From NCBI RefSeq assembly GCF_900107695.1, contig NZ_FNQP01000013.1, positions 26,377 through 90,376 of the forward strand: a stretch of DNA of 64,000 nt. Reading direction: 5' to 3'. This DNA is from Thiothrix caldifontis. GTDB taxonomy: Bacteria > Pseudomonadota > Gammaproteobacteria > Thiotrichales > Thiotrichaceae. Under the pieces are notes generated by a model. That model saw only the letters and a list, made by a program, of their open reading frames with translations, had not been told where the DNA came from and made no database searches. The translations under genes and the position numbers were made by a program. This document shows, in pieces, positions 20,183-29,514 of the stretch (position 1 is its first letter; the number at the start of each line of letters is the position of its first letter).

Positions 20183-21739
20183 ATGCTGTCTTTTCGTAAC
20201 TCTAACGACTCCCTTTCAACATTTGCTTACCTGCTGGCTTTGCTGGCAGGTGCATCGATGACTTTAGCGTTTGCGCCTCTTGAGTGGCGTGCGTTTGCAT
20301 TTCTTGCCCCTGCGGTATTATTTTGGCTGAATCTGAAGTCGGTGCCCACCAAGCAACGCTTGTGGTTGGCGTGGGTGTTTGGAGTGGGGGTGTTTGCCGG
20401 GGGGGCACACTGGATTTATGTCAGTATCCATTTTTTCGGCGGCGCAAATTCTTTCATTGCAGCTTTCATGGTGGCAATTTTTGTGGTGATCATGGCGCTA
20501 TTTTTATTAGTGTTTGGTTGGTTGGCGGGGTATACCGCGCATATGCCACAAGCGGTGCGTTTATTGGTGGTATTTCCAGCGATTTGGGTATTGACGGAAT
20601 GGTTTCGCGGTTGGTTTCTAACAGGGTTTCCGTGGCTACAACTGGGTAGCAGTCAAATTGATACTTGGCTGGCACATTATGCACCAATAACTGGGGTGTT
20701 AGGGGTTAGTTGGTTGGTCGCTGTCTGCGCGGGTGTGTCGGTTTTGTTGGTGCTGGGAACTTTGCGTGAACGGGTGATTGCTAGCTGCTTGGCGATGGTT
20801 GTAGTAGCGGGTGGGTTTGGTTTGGGACAAATTCGTTGGACTGAACCCGCAGGGGAGCCGTTATATGTCAGTATGTTGCAAGGTAATGTTGATCAATTGA
20901 CCAAGTGGTCACGCGAATTCCGCAATGACAATATCCAAGCCTATTTGGATTTGATGGATGGGGATAAGTACCCGAACGTTGAATCCTCCCACTTGGTGAT
21001 TTGGCCGGAAACCGCGCTCGCCGATTTTTTCCCGCAATCCTTGGATGTGATGTTGCCGTTACAGGATTGGGCGCGTGAGGCAAAAGCCGATTTATTGGTC
21101 GGTGGCTTTCATGTGAATCGTGATACCGAGGCGGTGTACAACGCAGTGATGGCGGTGGGTGGTGAGCGTGATGTGGAAGTTTCCATCAATACGGGGGAGC
21201 ATGTGTACGCGAAGCAACACCTTGTGCCATTCAGCGAATACATTCCCTTGTTGAAATACCTGCGCTTTTTGGAACATATCATCAAATTGCCGTATGACAA
21301 TGTGACCGCTTGGGATGGTACGAATACCCTGATGGTGGCGGGCCAACCGATGCGCATGTCGGTGTGTTACGAAGATGCATATGCCGAAGAAATGATTGCC
21401 GGATTGCCACAAGCGACGATGTTGGTGAATGTCAGCAATGACGGCTGGTTTACCGGCTCAATTGAACCGGCACAACACGCGGAAATTGCGCGGATGCGGG
21501 CGTTGGAAACCGGGCGCTATTTGTTGCGGGCTACCAATAACGGTGTTAGCGCGATTATTGATGAAAACGGTAAAGTAACTGCTACGGCTGAGCCGCGTAT
21601 TGCTACGGTAATCAGTGGTTATGCCACACCGATGCAAGGCACAACCCCTTATGTGCGGGTTGGCAATTGGCTGATTATTCCATTGATGTTTATACTATTG
21701 GGTGTTCCGTTGCTATTGTTGCGCGGCAAATTTTATTAA
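20183..21739 (+). CDS. lnt: Apolipoprotein N-acyltransferase
   Basis: This 518-residue inner-membrane enzyme adds the third acyl chain to lipoproteins. Several membrane helices fill the first 210 residues. The periplasmic carbon-nitrogen hydrolase domain carries the triad Glu276 (WPETA), Lys344 (KQHLVPF) and Cys395 (VCYEDAY), matching the known E. coli positions with an 8-9 residue offset. A final membrane helix ends the protein. It follows corC by 35 bp. Confidence 0.96.
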   Translation: MLSFRNSNDSLSTFAYLLALLAGASMTLAFAPLEWRAFAFLAPAVLFWLNLKSVPTKQRLWLAWVFGVGVFAGGAHWIYVSIHFFGGANSFIAAFMVAIFVVIMALFLLVFGWLAGYTAHMPQAVRLLVVFPAIWVLTEWFRGWFLTGFPWLQLGSSQIDTWLAHYAPITGVLGVSWLVAVCAGVSVLLVLGTLRERVIASCLAMVVVAGGFGLGQIRWTEPAGEPLYVSMLQGNVDQLTKWSREFRNDNIQAYLDLMDGDKYPNVESSHLVIWPETALADFFPQSLDVMLPLQDWAREAKADLLVGGFHVNRDTEAVYNAVMAVGGERDVEVSINTGEHVYAKQHLVPFSEYIPLLKYLRFLEHIIKLPYDNVTAWDGTNTLMVAGQPMRMSVCYEDAYAEEMIAGLPQATMLVNVSNDGWFTGSIEPAQHAEIARMRALETGRYLLRATNNGVSAIIDENGKVTATAEPRIATVISGYATPMQGTTPYVRVGNWLIIPLMFILLGVPLLLLRGKFY

Positions 21740-21752
21740 AAGAGGAACACCG

Positions 21753-22784
21753 ATGCTAACAACTACTCTTGCGCGTGCTTTGGCGGGCGTTACCCTGTGT
21801 ACGGCGGTCATGCTCAGTTTGCCTGTTCAGGCAGGTAAAACGTTGGATACCATCAAGTCCCGCGATCAATTGGTGTGCGGCGTCAATGTGGCACTGGCGG
21901 GTTTTTCTTCCGCCGATAGCGAAGGCAAGTGGAGTGGGATGGATGTGGATTACTGCAAAGCACTCGCAGCAGCCGTGTTAGGCGATGCCAGCAAGGTGAA
22001 ATACGTCCCCTTGAATGCGCAACAGCGTTTTACGGCATTGCAATCGGGTGAAATCGACATCTTGTCACGCAATACGACCTGGACGTTGACCCGCGATGCG
22101 TCGCTAGGGGCAAACTTTGTCGGCACAATTTATTACGATGGACAAGGTTTCATGGTGAAAAAAGAGCTGAAAGTTGCCAGTGCCAAGGAACTGGATGGGG
22201 CAACCGTCTGTGTCCAATCCGGCACGACGACCGAAAAAAACCTGACTGATTTTGCGCGAGCCAATAAATTGGATATTAAACCGTTGGTGTTTGAAAAAAA
22301 TGAAGCGGCAACGGGTGCTTACCACAGCGGGCGTTGCGAGGCGTATACCACGGATGCGTCAGGCTTGGCAGCGGAGCGTACCATTGCGAAAAATCCTGAT
22401 GAACACCTGATTTTGCCCGAAATTATTTCCAAAGAACCATTGGGGCCGTTGGTACGCCGTGGTGATGACGAGTTCTTTGCCATCAGCAAGTGGGTGTTGA
22501 ATGCGCTGATCGAAGCCGAAGAATACGGGCTTACCCAAGCCAATTTGGATGAAAAGAAAACCAGCGATGATCCGAATATCCAGCGTATTCTGGGTACAGC
22601 GGAAGACATGGGAGCATTGCTGGGTTTGGATAAGGAATGGGCATACCGAGCCTTGAAAGCGACGGGCAATTACGGCGAAGTTTTCGAGCGCAATGTTGGT
22701 AATGATTCCCAACTGAAACTGGATCGCGGTTTGAATAAGCTGTGGAATCAGGGCGGGATTTTGTACGCGCCACCGATTCGTTAA
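21753..22784 (+). CDS. aapJ: General L-amino-acid ABC transporter, periplasmic binding protein
   Basis: This 343-residue family-3 solute-binding protein resembles AapJ/YhdW. I chose the ATG at 21753 (GAGGAACACCG before it) because it opens a clear signal peptide (hydrophobic to about residue 24, cleavage near VQA-GK). Characteristic pieces are RDQLVCGVN near 36-44, SRNTTWTLTRDA near 105-116 and CVQSGTTTEKNL near 151-162. It delivers amino acids to AapQM. It is the first gene of the transporter operon and starts 13 bp after lnt. Confidence 0.93.
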   Translation: MLTTTLARALAGVTLCTAVMLSLPVQAGKTLDTIKSRDQLVCGVNVALAGFSSADSEGKWSGMDVDYCKALAAAVLGDASKVKYVPLNAQQRFTALQSGEIDILSRNTTWTLTRDASLGANFVGTIYYDGQGFMVKKELKVASAKELDGATVCVQSGTTTEKNLTDFARANKLDIKPLVFEKNEAATGAYHSGRCEAYTTDASGLAAERTIAKNPDEHLILPEIISKEPLGPLVRRGDDEFFAISKWVLNALIEAEEYGLTQANLDEKKTSDDPNIQRILGTAEDMGALLGLDKEWAYRALKATGNYGEVFERNVGNDSQLKLDRGLNKLWNQGGILYAPPIR

Positions 22785-22792
22785 ACGTGTTA

Positions 22793-23746
22793 ATGAGCTT
22801 CTGGCGCAACCAAAAAATACGCGGTTGGCTCTATCAGCTTGCCGCGTTGTTGCTGGTGGTATTGTGCGTTGCCATTCTCGCCGACAATACGCTGGAAAAC
22901 ATGCGTACCCGTGGCATTCAAAGCGGCTTCGGCTTCCTGTTGCAACCTGCCGGATTTGACATTAGTGAAAGCCTGTTTGGGTTTGAATCGACGCAACCTT
23001 ATTGGAAAGCTTTTCTTACCGGCTTAGGTAATACCCTAAAAGTTGCCCTCATTGGCATTATTCTCACCACTATTCTCGGCGTATTGCTGGGGGTAGGGCG
23101 CTTTTCCCAGAATATCCTGATTCGTGGTTTGTGCCTGATGTATGTGGAAATCTTCCGCAATATCCCACTGTTGTTGCAATTGCTGATGTGGTATCTGTTA
23201 TTGGTTGAGTTTTTGCCAACTGCACGGGAAGCCGACCCTTTTCTCGGCATGTTTCTCACCAAAACAGGCTTAACCTTGCCTTGGTTTGGGGATATGCCGG
23301 TCAAGGCCGGATTTGGTATTAAAGGTGGCATCAATGTTTCGCCGGAATTTCTGGCCTTATTGTTGGGGTTGGTGATTTATACTGCGTCTTACATTGCAGA
23401 AATCGTGCGCAGTGGCATTGCTTCTGTGTCGCGTGGACAGCACGAAGCGGCGCTGGCACTGGGTTTGAGTCGGGGGCAAGCCATGCGTTTGATTCAGTTG
23501 CCGCAAGCGTTGCGGGTGATTATTCCACCGTTGACCAATCAGTATTTGAATCTGACCAAAAACTCTTCGCTCGCAGTAGCGGTGGGCTACCCTGATCTGG
23601 TGTCGATTGCGAATACCTCGATCAATCAGACGGGGCGGGCGGTGGAGTGTATCGCGGTGATTATGGCGGTTTACCTGACGCTTTCGTTGCTCACTTCCGT
23701 ACTGATGAATGCTTACAATCGTCGTGCGGCGATTAAGGAGCGTTAG
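22793..23746 (+). CDS. aapQ: Amino-acid ABC transporter permease AapQ
   Basis: This 317-residue permease belongs to the His/Glu/Gln/Arg/opine family. The first membrane segment is near 15-30, and the transmembrane domain carries FRNIPLLLQLLMWY. The EAA loop EAALALGLSRGQAMRLIQLPQA is near 222-243. I used the ATG at 22793; a GTG at 22787 is equally possible because neither has a clear ribosome-binding site. It pairs with AapM and lies 8 bp after aapJ. Confidence 0.92.
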   Translation: MSFWRNQKIRGWLYQLAALLLVVLCVAILADNTLENMRTRGIQSGFGFLLQPAGFDISESLFGFESTQPYWKAFLTGLGNTLKVALIGIILTTILGVLLGVGRFSQNILIRGLCLMYVEIFRNIPLLLQLLMWYLLLVEFLPTAREADPFLGMFLTKTGLTLPWFGDMPVKAGFGIKGGINVSPEFLALLLGLVIYTASYIAEIVRSGIASVSRGQHEAALALGLSRGQAMRLIQLPQALRVIIPPLTNQYLNLTKNSSLAVAVGYPDLVSIANTSINQTGRAVECIAVIMAVYLTLSLLTSVLMNAYNRRAAIKER

Positions 23747-23749
23747 GCA

Positions 23750-24793
23750 ATGGCATGGTTACGCGCCAATTTGTTTAATAATATGTTTAACAGTGCGGTA
23801 ACGCTGCTATTGGGAATGTTGTTGGTCTACGCGGTTTCGCACCTGTGGGGTTGGGGCATCCATCATGCGGTATGGGCAGCCGATGCGGAGCAATGCAATG
23901 CGGCACGTGGCGCGGGCGCGTGTTGGGGTGTGGTGGCAGAAAAATACCGCGTGATCATTTTCGGGCGTTACCCGTTTGAGGAACAGTGGCGACCGTTCGC
24001 GGCGACTTTGTTGCTGATGGCATTGTTGTTGGCAAGCTGTATGCGGATGTTTTGGAAGCCGTGGTTGGCAGCGTTGTGGCTGGGGGTGTTAGCGGTATTT
24101 TTTACCCTGATGCATGGCGGTGTGTTTGGTCTGAGCGTGGTCACAACCGATCAATGGGGCGGTTTGCCGTTGACCATTTTGCTGGCATCGTTGTCGGTGG
24201 TGGGCGCATTTCCGTTGTCGATTTTGCTGGCATTGGGGCGCATGTCGGCTTTGCCGGTGATCAGGACGCTCTGCACGGTTTATGTGGAACTGATTCGCGG
24301 TGTGCCGCTGATTTCGGTGCTGTTTATGGCATCGTTTCTGTTTCCGCTGTTCATGCCGGAAGGTTTCTCGATTGATGTGCTGCTGCGGGTGTTGGTGGCA
24401 ATGACGTTGTTTGCGGCGGCGTATCTGGCGGAAGTGATTCGCGGTGGTTTGCAGGCGATTCCGCGTGGGCAATACGAAGCGGCGGCATCTTTGGGGCTGA
24501 CTTACTGGCAGATGCAGCGCAAGATTATTTTGCCGCAAGCCTTGGCAACGGTTGTGCCGGGGATCATGAATAACTTCATTTCCACCTTCAAGGATACCTC
24601 ACTGGTGACGATTGTGAGCCTGTACGAGCTGACTGGCTCGTTGGATCTCGCTGTGAACAGCGACCCGAACTGGATGGCGTACAAGCTGGAAGGGTATTTG
24701 TTTATCGCGGCGATTTATTTCGTGTTTTGTTTCAGTTTGTCGCGCTACAGCCAGTGGGTGGAGCGGCAGGTGAATCGGGGGAAGGCGCATTAA
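23750..24793 (+). CDS. aapM: Amino-acid ABC transporter permease AapM
   Basis: This 347-residue second permease has several membrane helices and the EAA loop YEAAASLGLTYWQMQRKIILPQA near 244-266. VELIRGVPLISVLFMASF is typical of AapM. AAGGAG precedes the ATG, 3 bp after aapQ. The gene ends GCGCATTAA. A GGGGGAAGG sequence just upstream of this stop would be a good ribosome-binding site for an aapP start overlapping the stop, but aapP is now 1.5 kb away. Confidence 0.93.
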   Translation: MAWLRANLFNNMFNSAVTLLLGMLLVYAVSHLWGWGIHHAVWAADAEQCNAARGAGACWGVVAEKYRVIIFGRYPFEEQWRPFAATLLLMALLLASCMRMFWKPWLAALWLGVLAVFFTLMHGGVFGLSVVTTDQWGGLPLTILLASLSVVGAFPLSILLALGRMSALPVIRTLCTVYVELIRGVPLISVLFMASFLFPLFMPEGFSIDVLLRVLVAMTLFAAAYLAEVIRGGLQAIPRGQYEAAASLGLTYWQMQRKIILPQALATVVPGIMNNFISTFKDTSLVTIVSLYELTGSLDLAVNSDPNWMAYKLEGYLFIAAIYFVFCFSLSRYSQWVERQVNRGKAH

Positions 24794-24794
24794 T
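24787..24794 (+). repeat. Left copy of 8-bp direct repeat GCATTAAT flanking the beta-helix gene
   Basis: GCATTAAT overlaps the aapM stop codon. The same 8 bases occur at 26301-26308 overlapping the aapP start. This fits a module inserted exactly at an ancestral aapM/aapP junction, but an 8-bp match can also arise by chance. Confidence 0.45.
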
Positions 24795-24845
24795 ACTTCA
24801 GTGTGTTATTTGCAATAAAACTATTAATTAATAATTGGGGGAGTG

Positions 24846-26276
24846 ATGCATAGACGAACATTTCATCTGTATGCTGGTTTAGGTTTGGCGGGTTTGTTGA
24901 GCGATGCTCAGGCCGCATCTGCGGCAAAATTACCGGTAGTAAATGTCAAACAATACGGTGCGTTGGGGAATGGGATAACCGATGATTATCTTGCCTTGCA
25001 GCGGGCGTTCGCACAGATCAATAAGCAACGCACAGGCGTCTTATATTTTCCGCCCGGTGTTTATCGGATTGGGGTACACAAGGTATCTGACGGGCAGTTT
25101 GCCAATAAGGTGACGGATTTGACGCTTAGCAATTGCACCAACGTATCCATTGCCGGGCAGAACGCCCAGATTGTTTGCGATGGGGGGTGGGTGAGAACGG
25201 CTGATTGGGAGTATGAAGGTTTTAGCTATTCTTATCATGATAGTGTCGGATTGATGTTTACTAGCTGCAAAAACCTCAGTATTGATGGACTGACCTTGGA
25301 TGGTGGTGCTGGTACTATTACCAAGCAGGCTACCGCAGAAGGCGCATCTTGTGGCATTTCCCTGAGCGGTTGCTATAAAGTGGCACTGACCAATGTTAAC
25401 CTTCACCATTGTTGTACTGATGGCTTGTATGTATAGGAAGCGGGTGAGATCAACAACTTTAAAGTTACCCAATACCTGACAGTGACAAATTGCGTATTTG
25501 ACCGCAATGCCCGCCAAGGTGTGAGTATTATCCAGTTGCGTTATGCGACATTTCGCAATTGTACGTTCAGCAATACCGGGGATACGGGGCTGTATGGGTC
25601 GCATTCACCTGCTGCGGGTGTCGATATTGAGCCAAATTACCGGCATGATGATCCGTCAGGGACGAGTAAAGGTGATCATTCGACCGGTAATATTACCTTT
25701 GACAATTGCCGCTTTGTGGATAATGAAGGGTTTGAGTTCGTCGCCACCGACAAGTATTCCACCCAAAACCCAGTACAATTGAGCAATTGTTTGTTTAAGA
25801 ATAGCAAGAAAGCAGATGCGGCTGTTGTGCCTGCCGCTGCTAATATTACTTTTACCGGTTGTTATTTCGACGAAGTGGCGTTGTGGCCTAGCTATACTTA
25901 TAGTGAAGATGCAACGTTGACGAAAGTCAGCAAGTGTCAGTTCAACTCTTCTCAGTCTGCACAGGCGGTGTTGTTGATGGTTGGGGATACTCCCAATGTG
26001 CAGGTATCCGGTTGCCAGTTTAAACTGGATGCACCCAGTAGTCATACATGGTATCGATTATTTTTGCGTGGTAAACGTATTACGTTCAGTGGTAATACGG
26101 TGGCTATCTCCGGCAAGGAAGAAGATAAGCAGAACTTTGATATTGTGGCGATTCTGGAGACTCAGAAATTGAGTAACAATACGTTTTTTGCGGATGCTCC
26201 TAGTAATATGTATATAGCAGCCGCTAAAACAGGGGTGACAGGTAACAAGTTGAAGAACCTTTTTTTGTATCGTTAG
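24846..26276 (+). pseudogene. Exported right-handed beta-helix (pectate-lyase-superfamily) protein, interrupted by an in-frame amber codon
   Basis: One frame runs from 24846 to 26276 but is broken by TAG at 25434-25436; with that codon read through it would encode 476 residues. GGGGGAG precedes the start. The N-terminus (RRTFHLYAGLGLAGLLS) looks like a twin-arginine signal. Then comes NVKQYGALGNGITDD, the usual opening of pectate-lyase-superfamily beta-helix proteins. Repeated rungs of the type LSNCTNVSI, FTSCKNLSIDGL and FDNCRF continue evenly on both sides of the stop, and no frame shift is present. Codon and base use do not change at the stop. A single C-to-T change from CAG would explain it. 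It may be a recent pseudogene, a sequencing error or a readthrough case. No catalytic residues can be assigned. Its place between aapM and aapP is unusual. Confidence 0.7.
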
Positions 26277-26300
26277 CATTATACAAACGGATAAGTGAGT

Positions 26301-26308
26301 GCATTAAT
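26301..26308 (+). repeat. Right copy of 8-bp direct repeat GCATTAAT
   Basis: This partner of 24787-24794 overlaps the ATG of aapP. Confidence 0.45.
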
Positions 26309-27050
26309 GCCTGATTACATGATCGAATTCGCCAAAGTCAACAAATGGTACGGCAACCACTTCCACGTCTTGCGTGACATCGACTTGCAGGTGCGCAAGG
26401 GTGAACGCATTGTCATTTGCGGCCCATCCGGTTCCGGCAAATCCACCCTAATCCGCTGTATCAACCGTTTGGAAGCCCATCAGCAGGGCAAGCTGACGGT
26501 GGATGGTTTGGAACTCAGCGACGACGTGAAAGTGCTGCACGAAGTGCGCCGCAAAGTCGGCATGGTATTCCAGCAATTCAACCTGTTCCCGCATTTGACT
26601 GTGCTGGAAAACCTCACGCTTGCGCCGATTCAGGTCAACAAACTCTCCAAAGCCGAGGCGGAAGAACGTGCCATGACGCAACTCAGGCGGGTACAGATTG
26701 CCGAACAAGCGCACAAATACCCGCTGCAACTCTCCGGCGGGCAGCAACAGCGCGTTGCTATTGCGCGTACCTTATGCCTGACCCCGCAAGTGCTGCTGTT
26801 CGACGAACCTACCTCCGCGCTTGACCCTGAAATGATCAAGGAAGTGCTGGATGTGATGACCGAACTCGCCGAACAGGGCATTACCATGCTGTGCGTTACC
26901 CACGAAATGGGCTTTGCCAAATCGGTAGCCGATCGCGTGATTTTCATGGATGCGGGGCAAATCGTGGAGGAAAACAACCCGCACGATTTCTTCAACCGCC
27001 CGCGCAACGAGCGCACGCAGGCATTTTTGGCGAAGATTTTGGCGCATTGA
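26307..27050 (+). CDS. aapP: Amino-acid ABC transporter ATPase AapP
   Basis: This 247-residue ABC ATPase energises the AapJQM transporter. It has Walker [10 protein letters not shown] near 39-47, signature LSGGQQQR near 142-149, Walker [14 protein letters not shown] near 163-175 and H-loop VTHEMGF near 197-203. I took the ATG at 26307, which matches the usual N-terminus of the family ([12 protein letters not shown]); a GTG at 26295 is in frame with GGAT closely upstream and could also serve. It is separated from aapM by the beta-helix gene. Confidence 0.93.
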   Translation: MPDYMIEFAKVNKWYGNHFHVLRDIDLQVRKGERIVICGPSGSGKSTLIRCINRLEAHQQGKLTVDGLELSDDVKVLHEVRRKVGMVFQQFNLFPHLTVLENLTLAPIQVNKLSKAEAEERAMTQLRRVQIAEQAHKYPLQLSGGQQQRVAIARTLCLTPQVLLFDEPTSALDPEMIKEVLDVMTELAEQGITMLCVTHEMGFAKSVADRVIFMDAGQIVEENNPHDFFNRPRNERTQAFLAKILAH

Positions 27051-27076
27051 TCAGCCGTTGCGCCAGTCTGTGGCAA

Positions 27077-28588
27077 TTAGTGTGCTAAACGTGCATCAAT
27101 AATCTTTTTCCATTGTGCAGGGCCGGTGGTATGCACCGACTCACCATTGCTATCGACAGCAACGGTGACTGGCATATCCTTGACCTCGAACTCATAAATG
27201 GCTTCCATGCCCAGTTCGGGGAATGCCAGCACTTTTGCGCCAGTAATCGCTTTGGACACCAAATACGCCGCCCCACCGACTGCCATCAGGTACACCGCAC
27301 CGAATTCCTTGATCGCGTCAATCGCAATCGGCCCACGTTCGGATTTGCCGATCATGCCCAGCAAGCCGGTTTGTTGCAGGATTTGACGGGTGAATTTATC
27401 CATACGGGTGGAAGTGGTAGGGCCAGCAGGGCCGACGACTTCATCACGCACCGGATCAACGGGGCCAACGTAGTAAATGAAGCGTCCTTTCAAATCAACT
27501 GGTAGCGCTTCGCCTTTGTTGAGCATGTCGATCATGCGCTTGTGCGCCGCATCACGCCCGGTCAACATTTTGCCAGACAGTAATACGGTTTCGCCCGGTT
27601 TCAAGTTGCGTACTTGCTCTGGGGTGATGGTATCGAGGTTGACGCGGGTGGCTGATGCACCACCTGCTAGCGAGATTTGCGGCCAGTTGGATAAGTCTGG
27701 CGGGGTTTGCAAGGATGCATCCGAACCGTCCAGCACGAAATGGGTGTGGCGCGTCGCTGCACAGTTGGGGATCATGCACACGGGCAAAGATGCAGCGTGC
27801 GTCGGGTAGTCTTTGATTTTGACATCCAGCACGGTGGTCAAGCCGCCCAAACCTTGTGCGCCAATACCGAGTTGATTGACCTTTTCGTAGAGTTCCAGAC
27901 GCAATTCTTCGACGCGGTTTTGTGCACCACGGGCTTGCAGTTCCTGAATGTCGATGGGTTCCATCAGCACTTCTTTTGCCAATACAGCGGCTTTTTCAGC
28001 CGTGCCGCCAATGCCAATGCCGAGCATTCCCGGCGGACACCAGCCTGCTCCCATCGTTGGCACGGTTTTCAACACCCAATCCACAATGCTGTCAGAGGGG
28101 TTAAGCATAACCATTTTAGATTTGTTTTCAGAACCGCCGCCTTTGGCTGCCACGTCAAACGACACGGTGTCGCCGGGGACGATTTCGTAATGAATCACCG
28201 CTGGCGTATTGTCTTTGGTGTTTTTTCGCGCACCCGCAGGGTCGGCGAGGATGGAGGCACGCAATACGTTATCAGGGTTCAAGTACGCACGGCGCACGCC
28301 TTCGTTGATCATGTCGGAGAGGCTCATCTCACCTTCCCACTGCACGTTCATACCAACTTTGACGAATACGGTGACGATGCCGGTATCTTGGCAAATCGGG
28401 CGGTGGCCTTCGGCACACATGCGCGAATTGACGAGGATTTGCGCAATAGAATCCTTCGCCGCTGGTGATTCTTCACGTTCCCACGCCTTGTGCATCGCTT
28501 CGATGAAGTCGATGGGGTGGTAATATGAAATGAATTGCAACGCATCCGCCACACTGGCAATTACGTCGTCTTGCTTAATAATGGTCAT
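27077..28588 (-). CDS. Fumarate hydratase, class I (4Fe-4S)
   Basis: This 503-residue class I fumarase catalyses the reversible hydration of fumarate to malate in the citric acid cycle. N-terminal catalytic-domain signatures are RPICQDTGIVTVFVKVG and the cluster-ligand region GGGSENKSKM; GWCPPGMLGIGIGGTAEKA is near 181-199. The C-terminal part has GPTTSTRMDKF and FGAVYLMAVGGAAYL. I chose the ATG at 28588 because AAGGGAG precedes it; the open frame extends 20 codons further without support. The gene converges on aapP with 26 bp between them. The enzyme is oxygen-sensitive, consistent with a microaerophilic lifestyle suggested by the cbb3 oxidase. Confidence 0.94.
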   Translation of the reverse strand: MTIIKQDDVIASVADALQFISYYHPIDFIEAMHKAWEREESPAAKDSIAQILVNSRMCAEGHRPICQDTGIVTVFVKVGMNVQWEGEMSLSDMINEGVRRAYLNPDNVLRASILADPAGARKNTKDNTPAVIHYEIVPGDTVSFDVAAKGGGSENKSKMVMLNPSDSIVDWVLKTVPTMGAGWCPPGMLGIGIGGTAEKAAVLAKEVLMEPIDIQELQARGAQNRVEELRLELYEKVNQLGIGAQGLGGLTTVLDVKIKDYPTHAASLPVCMIPNCAATRHTHFVLDGSDASLQTPPDLSNWPQISLAGGASATRVNLDTITPEQVRNLKPGETVLLSGKMLTGRDAAHKRMIDMLNKGEALPVDLKGRFIYYVGPVDPVRDEVVGPAGPTTSTRMDKFTRQILQQTGLLGMIGKSERGPIAIDAIKEFGAVYLMAVGGAAYLVSKAITGAKVLAFPELGMEAIYEFEVKDMPVTVAVDSNGESVHTTGPAQWKKIIDARLAH

Positions 28589-28690
28589 GGCTCTACTCCC
28601 TTGATGGTTAATCAACTGCGGGCGGCGACTGTTTTTGTTGTGGTGCACAATCGTAGGTGAAAATGCGCGTGAATACCATGATTTCGTGTG

Positions 28691-29434
28691 CTATTTCATC
28701 TGTTGAATGTAGGCTTTTGCGAAGCGTTTGCCTAATTCCATTTGGCCCGCAGCATCGTAGTGAATGCCATCAATCTGCTTACCTAAACCGTCGCTAGACA
28801 CCATCAACGCACGCGGTAATTGTTGCTGTGCCGCTTGCTGCTGGCTACGTACCGCTGCAATGGATTCGGCATGTTTCTCGTGTTCCAGATTAATTTGCCC
28901 GTAAATGAATAAACTATTGGGGGCAGCCAAATCCGTGCGCAATTGTGTCACCAATGTGGTCAGGCGCTTGCCGTATTGTTGGGCGACACCGATGGATTCT
29001 TGTGCATCGCTCTCCCCTTGCATCCATAGAATCGCATCTGCCTGCAAGGTTGTGTCTTTGGGGGTAGCAAAACCCACTTGGCGTAGCAAGGCTTTATAAA
29101 GCGCCTGATCAGGCTGCCATTGCTGGATCAGGCTGCCCGATGCGGCTTGCTTGACAAGGATAATGGTGTCGTTGGGGAAAGCGCGGGCAACTTCGTGCGC
29201 AAAGCTGACTTCGGGGCCAAACCATGCAAATTTTGCCAGTGGGTGTTCGCGCCCTTGGTAGAAATATTTCACATTCGCCGGGGTGGTTTTGTAGGTGGCA
29301 GGCAGTTCACTCACTTTGCCACGCCCCATCATGTTGGATTGTCCGGCGAGTAAAATCAGCCGGTCTTTTGCCCAGATAGCGGGTGTCTGTGCCAGCAGTA
29401 AGAGCGCCAGCAAGGGCATCCAGAAGAATCGCAT
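28691..29434 (-). CDS. Exported SASA-family carbohydrate esterase (sialate O-acetylesterase-like)
   Basis: This 247-residue protein has a clear signal peptide from the ATG at 29434 (hydrophobic core to about residue 20, cleavage near WAK). It has an SGNH-type layout: GQSNMMGRG with the nucleophilic Ser near 31, a middle GESDA motif, and DGIHYD near 220 giving the catalytic Asp and His. The SASA/CE6 family removes acetyl groups from sialic acids or xylan; the actual substrate is not readable. An upstream in-frame ATG at 29458 is less likely. The gene is divergent from tsaD. Confidence 0.85.
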   Translation of the reverse strand: MRFFWMPLLALLLLAQTPAIWAKDRLILLAGQSNMMGRGKVSELPATYKTTPANVKYFYQGREHPLAKFAWFGPEVSFAHEVARAFPNDTIILVKQAASGSLIQQWQPDQALYKALLRQVGFATPKDTTLQADAILWMQGESDAQESIGVAQQYGKRLTTLVTQLRTDLAAPNSLFIYGQINLEHEKHAESIAAVRSQQQAAQQQLPRALMVSSDGLGKQIDGIHYDAAGQMELGKRFAKAYIQQMK

Positions 29435-29514
29435 GTTTCCAATACCTTGTTTTGTCATCGCGCAACTTTAGCATATATACTGCCGTTCATCTTGTTTAAC
29501 CCCAGAAGACCCTC

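Noticed and set aside
27707..28468. 253-residue plus-strand frame inside the fumarase gene
   Set aside because: It is antisense to a certain class I fumarase. The His/Arg/Phe-rich composition is typical of a shadow frame.
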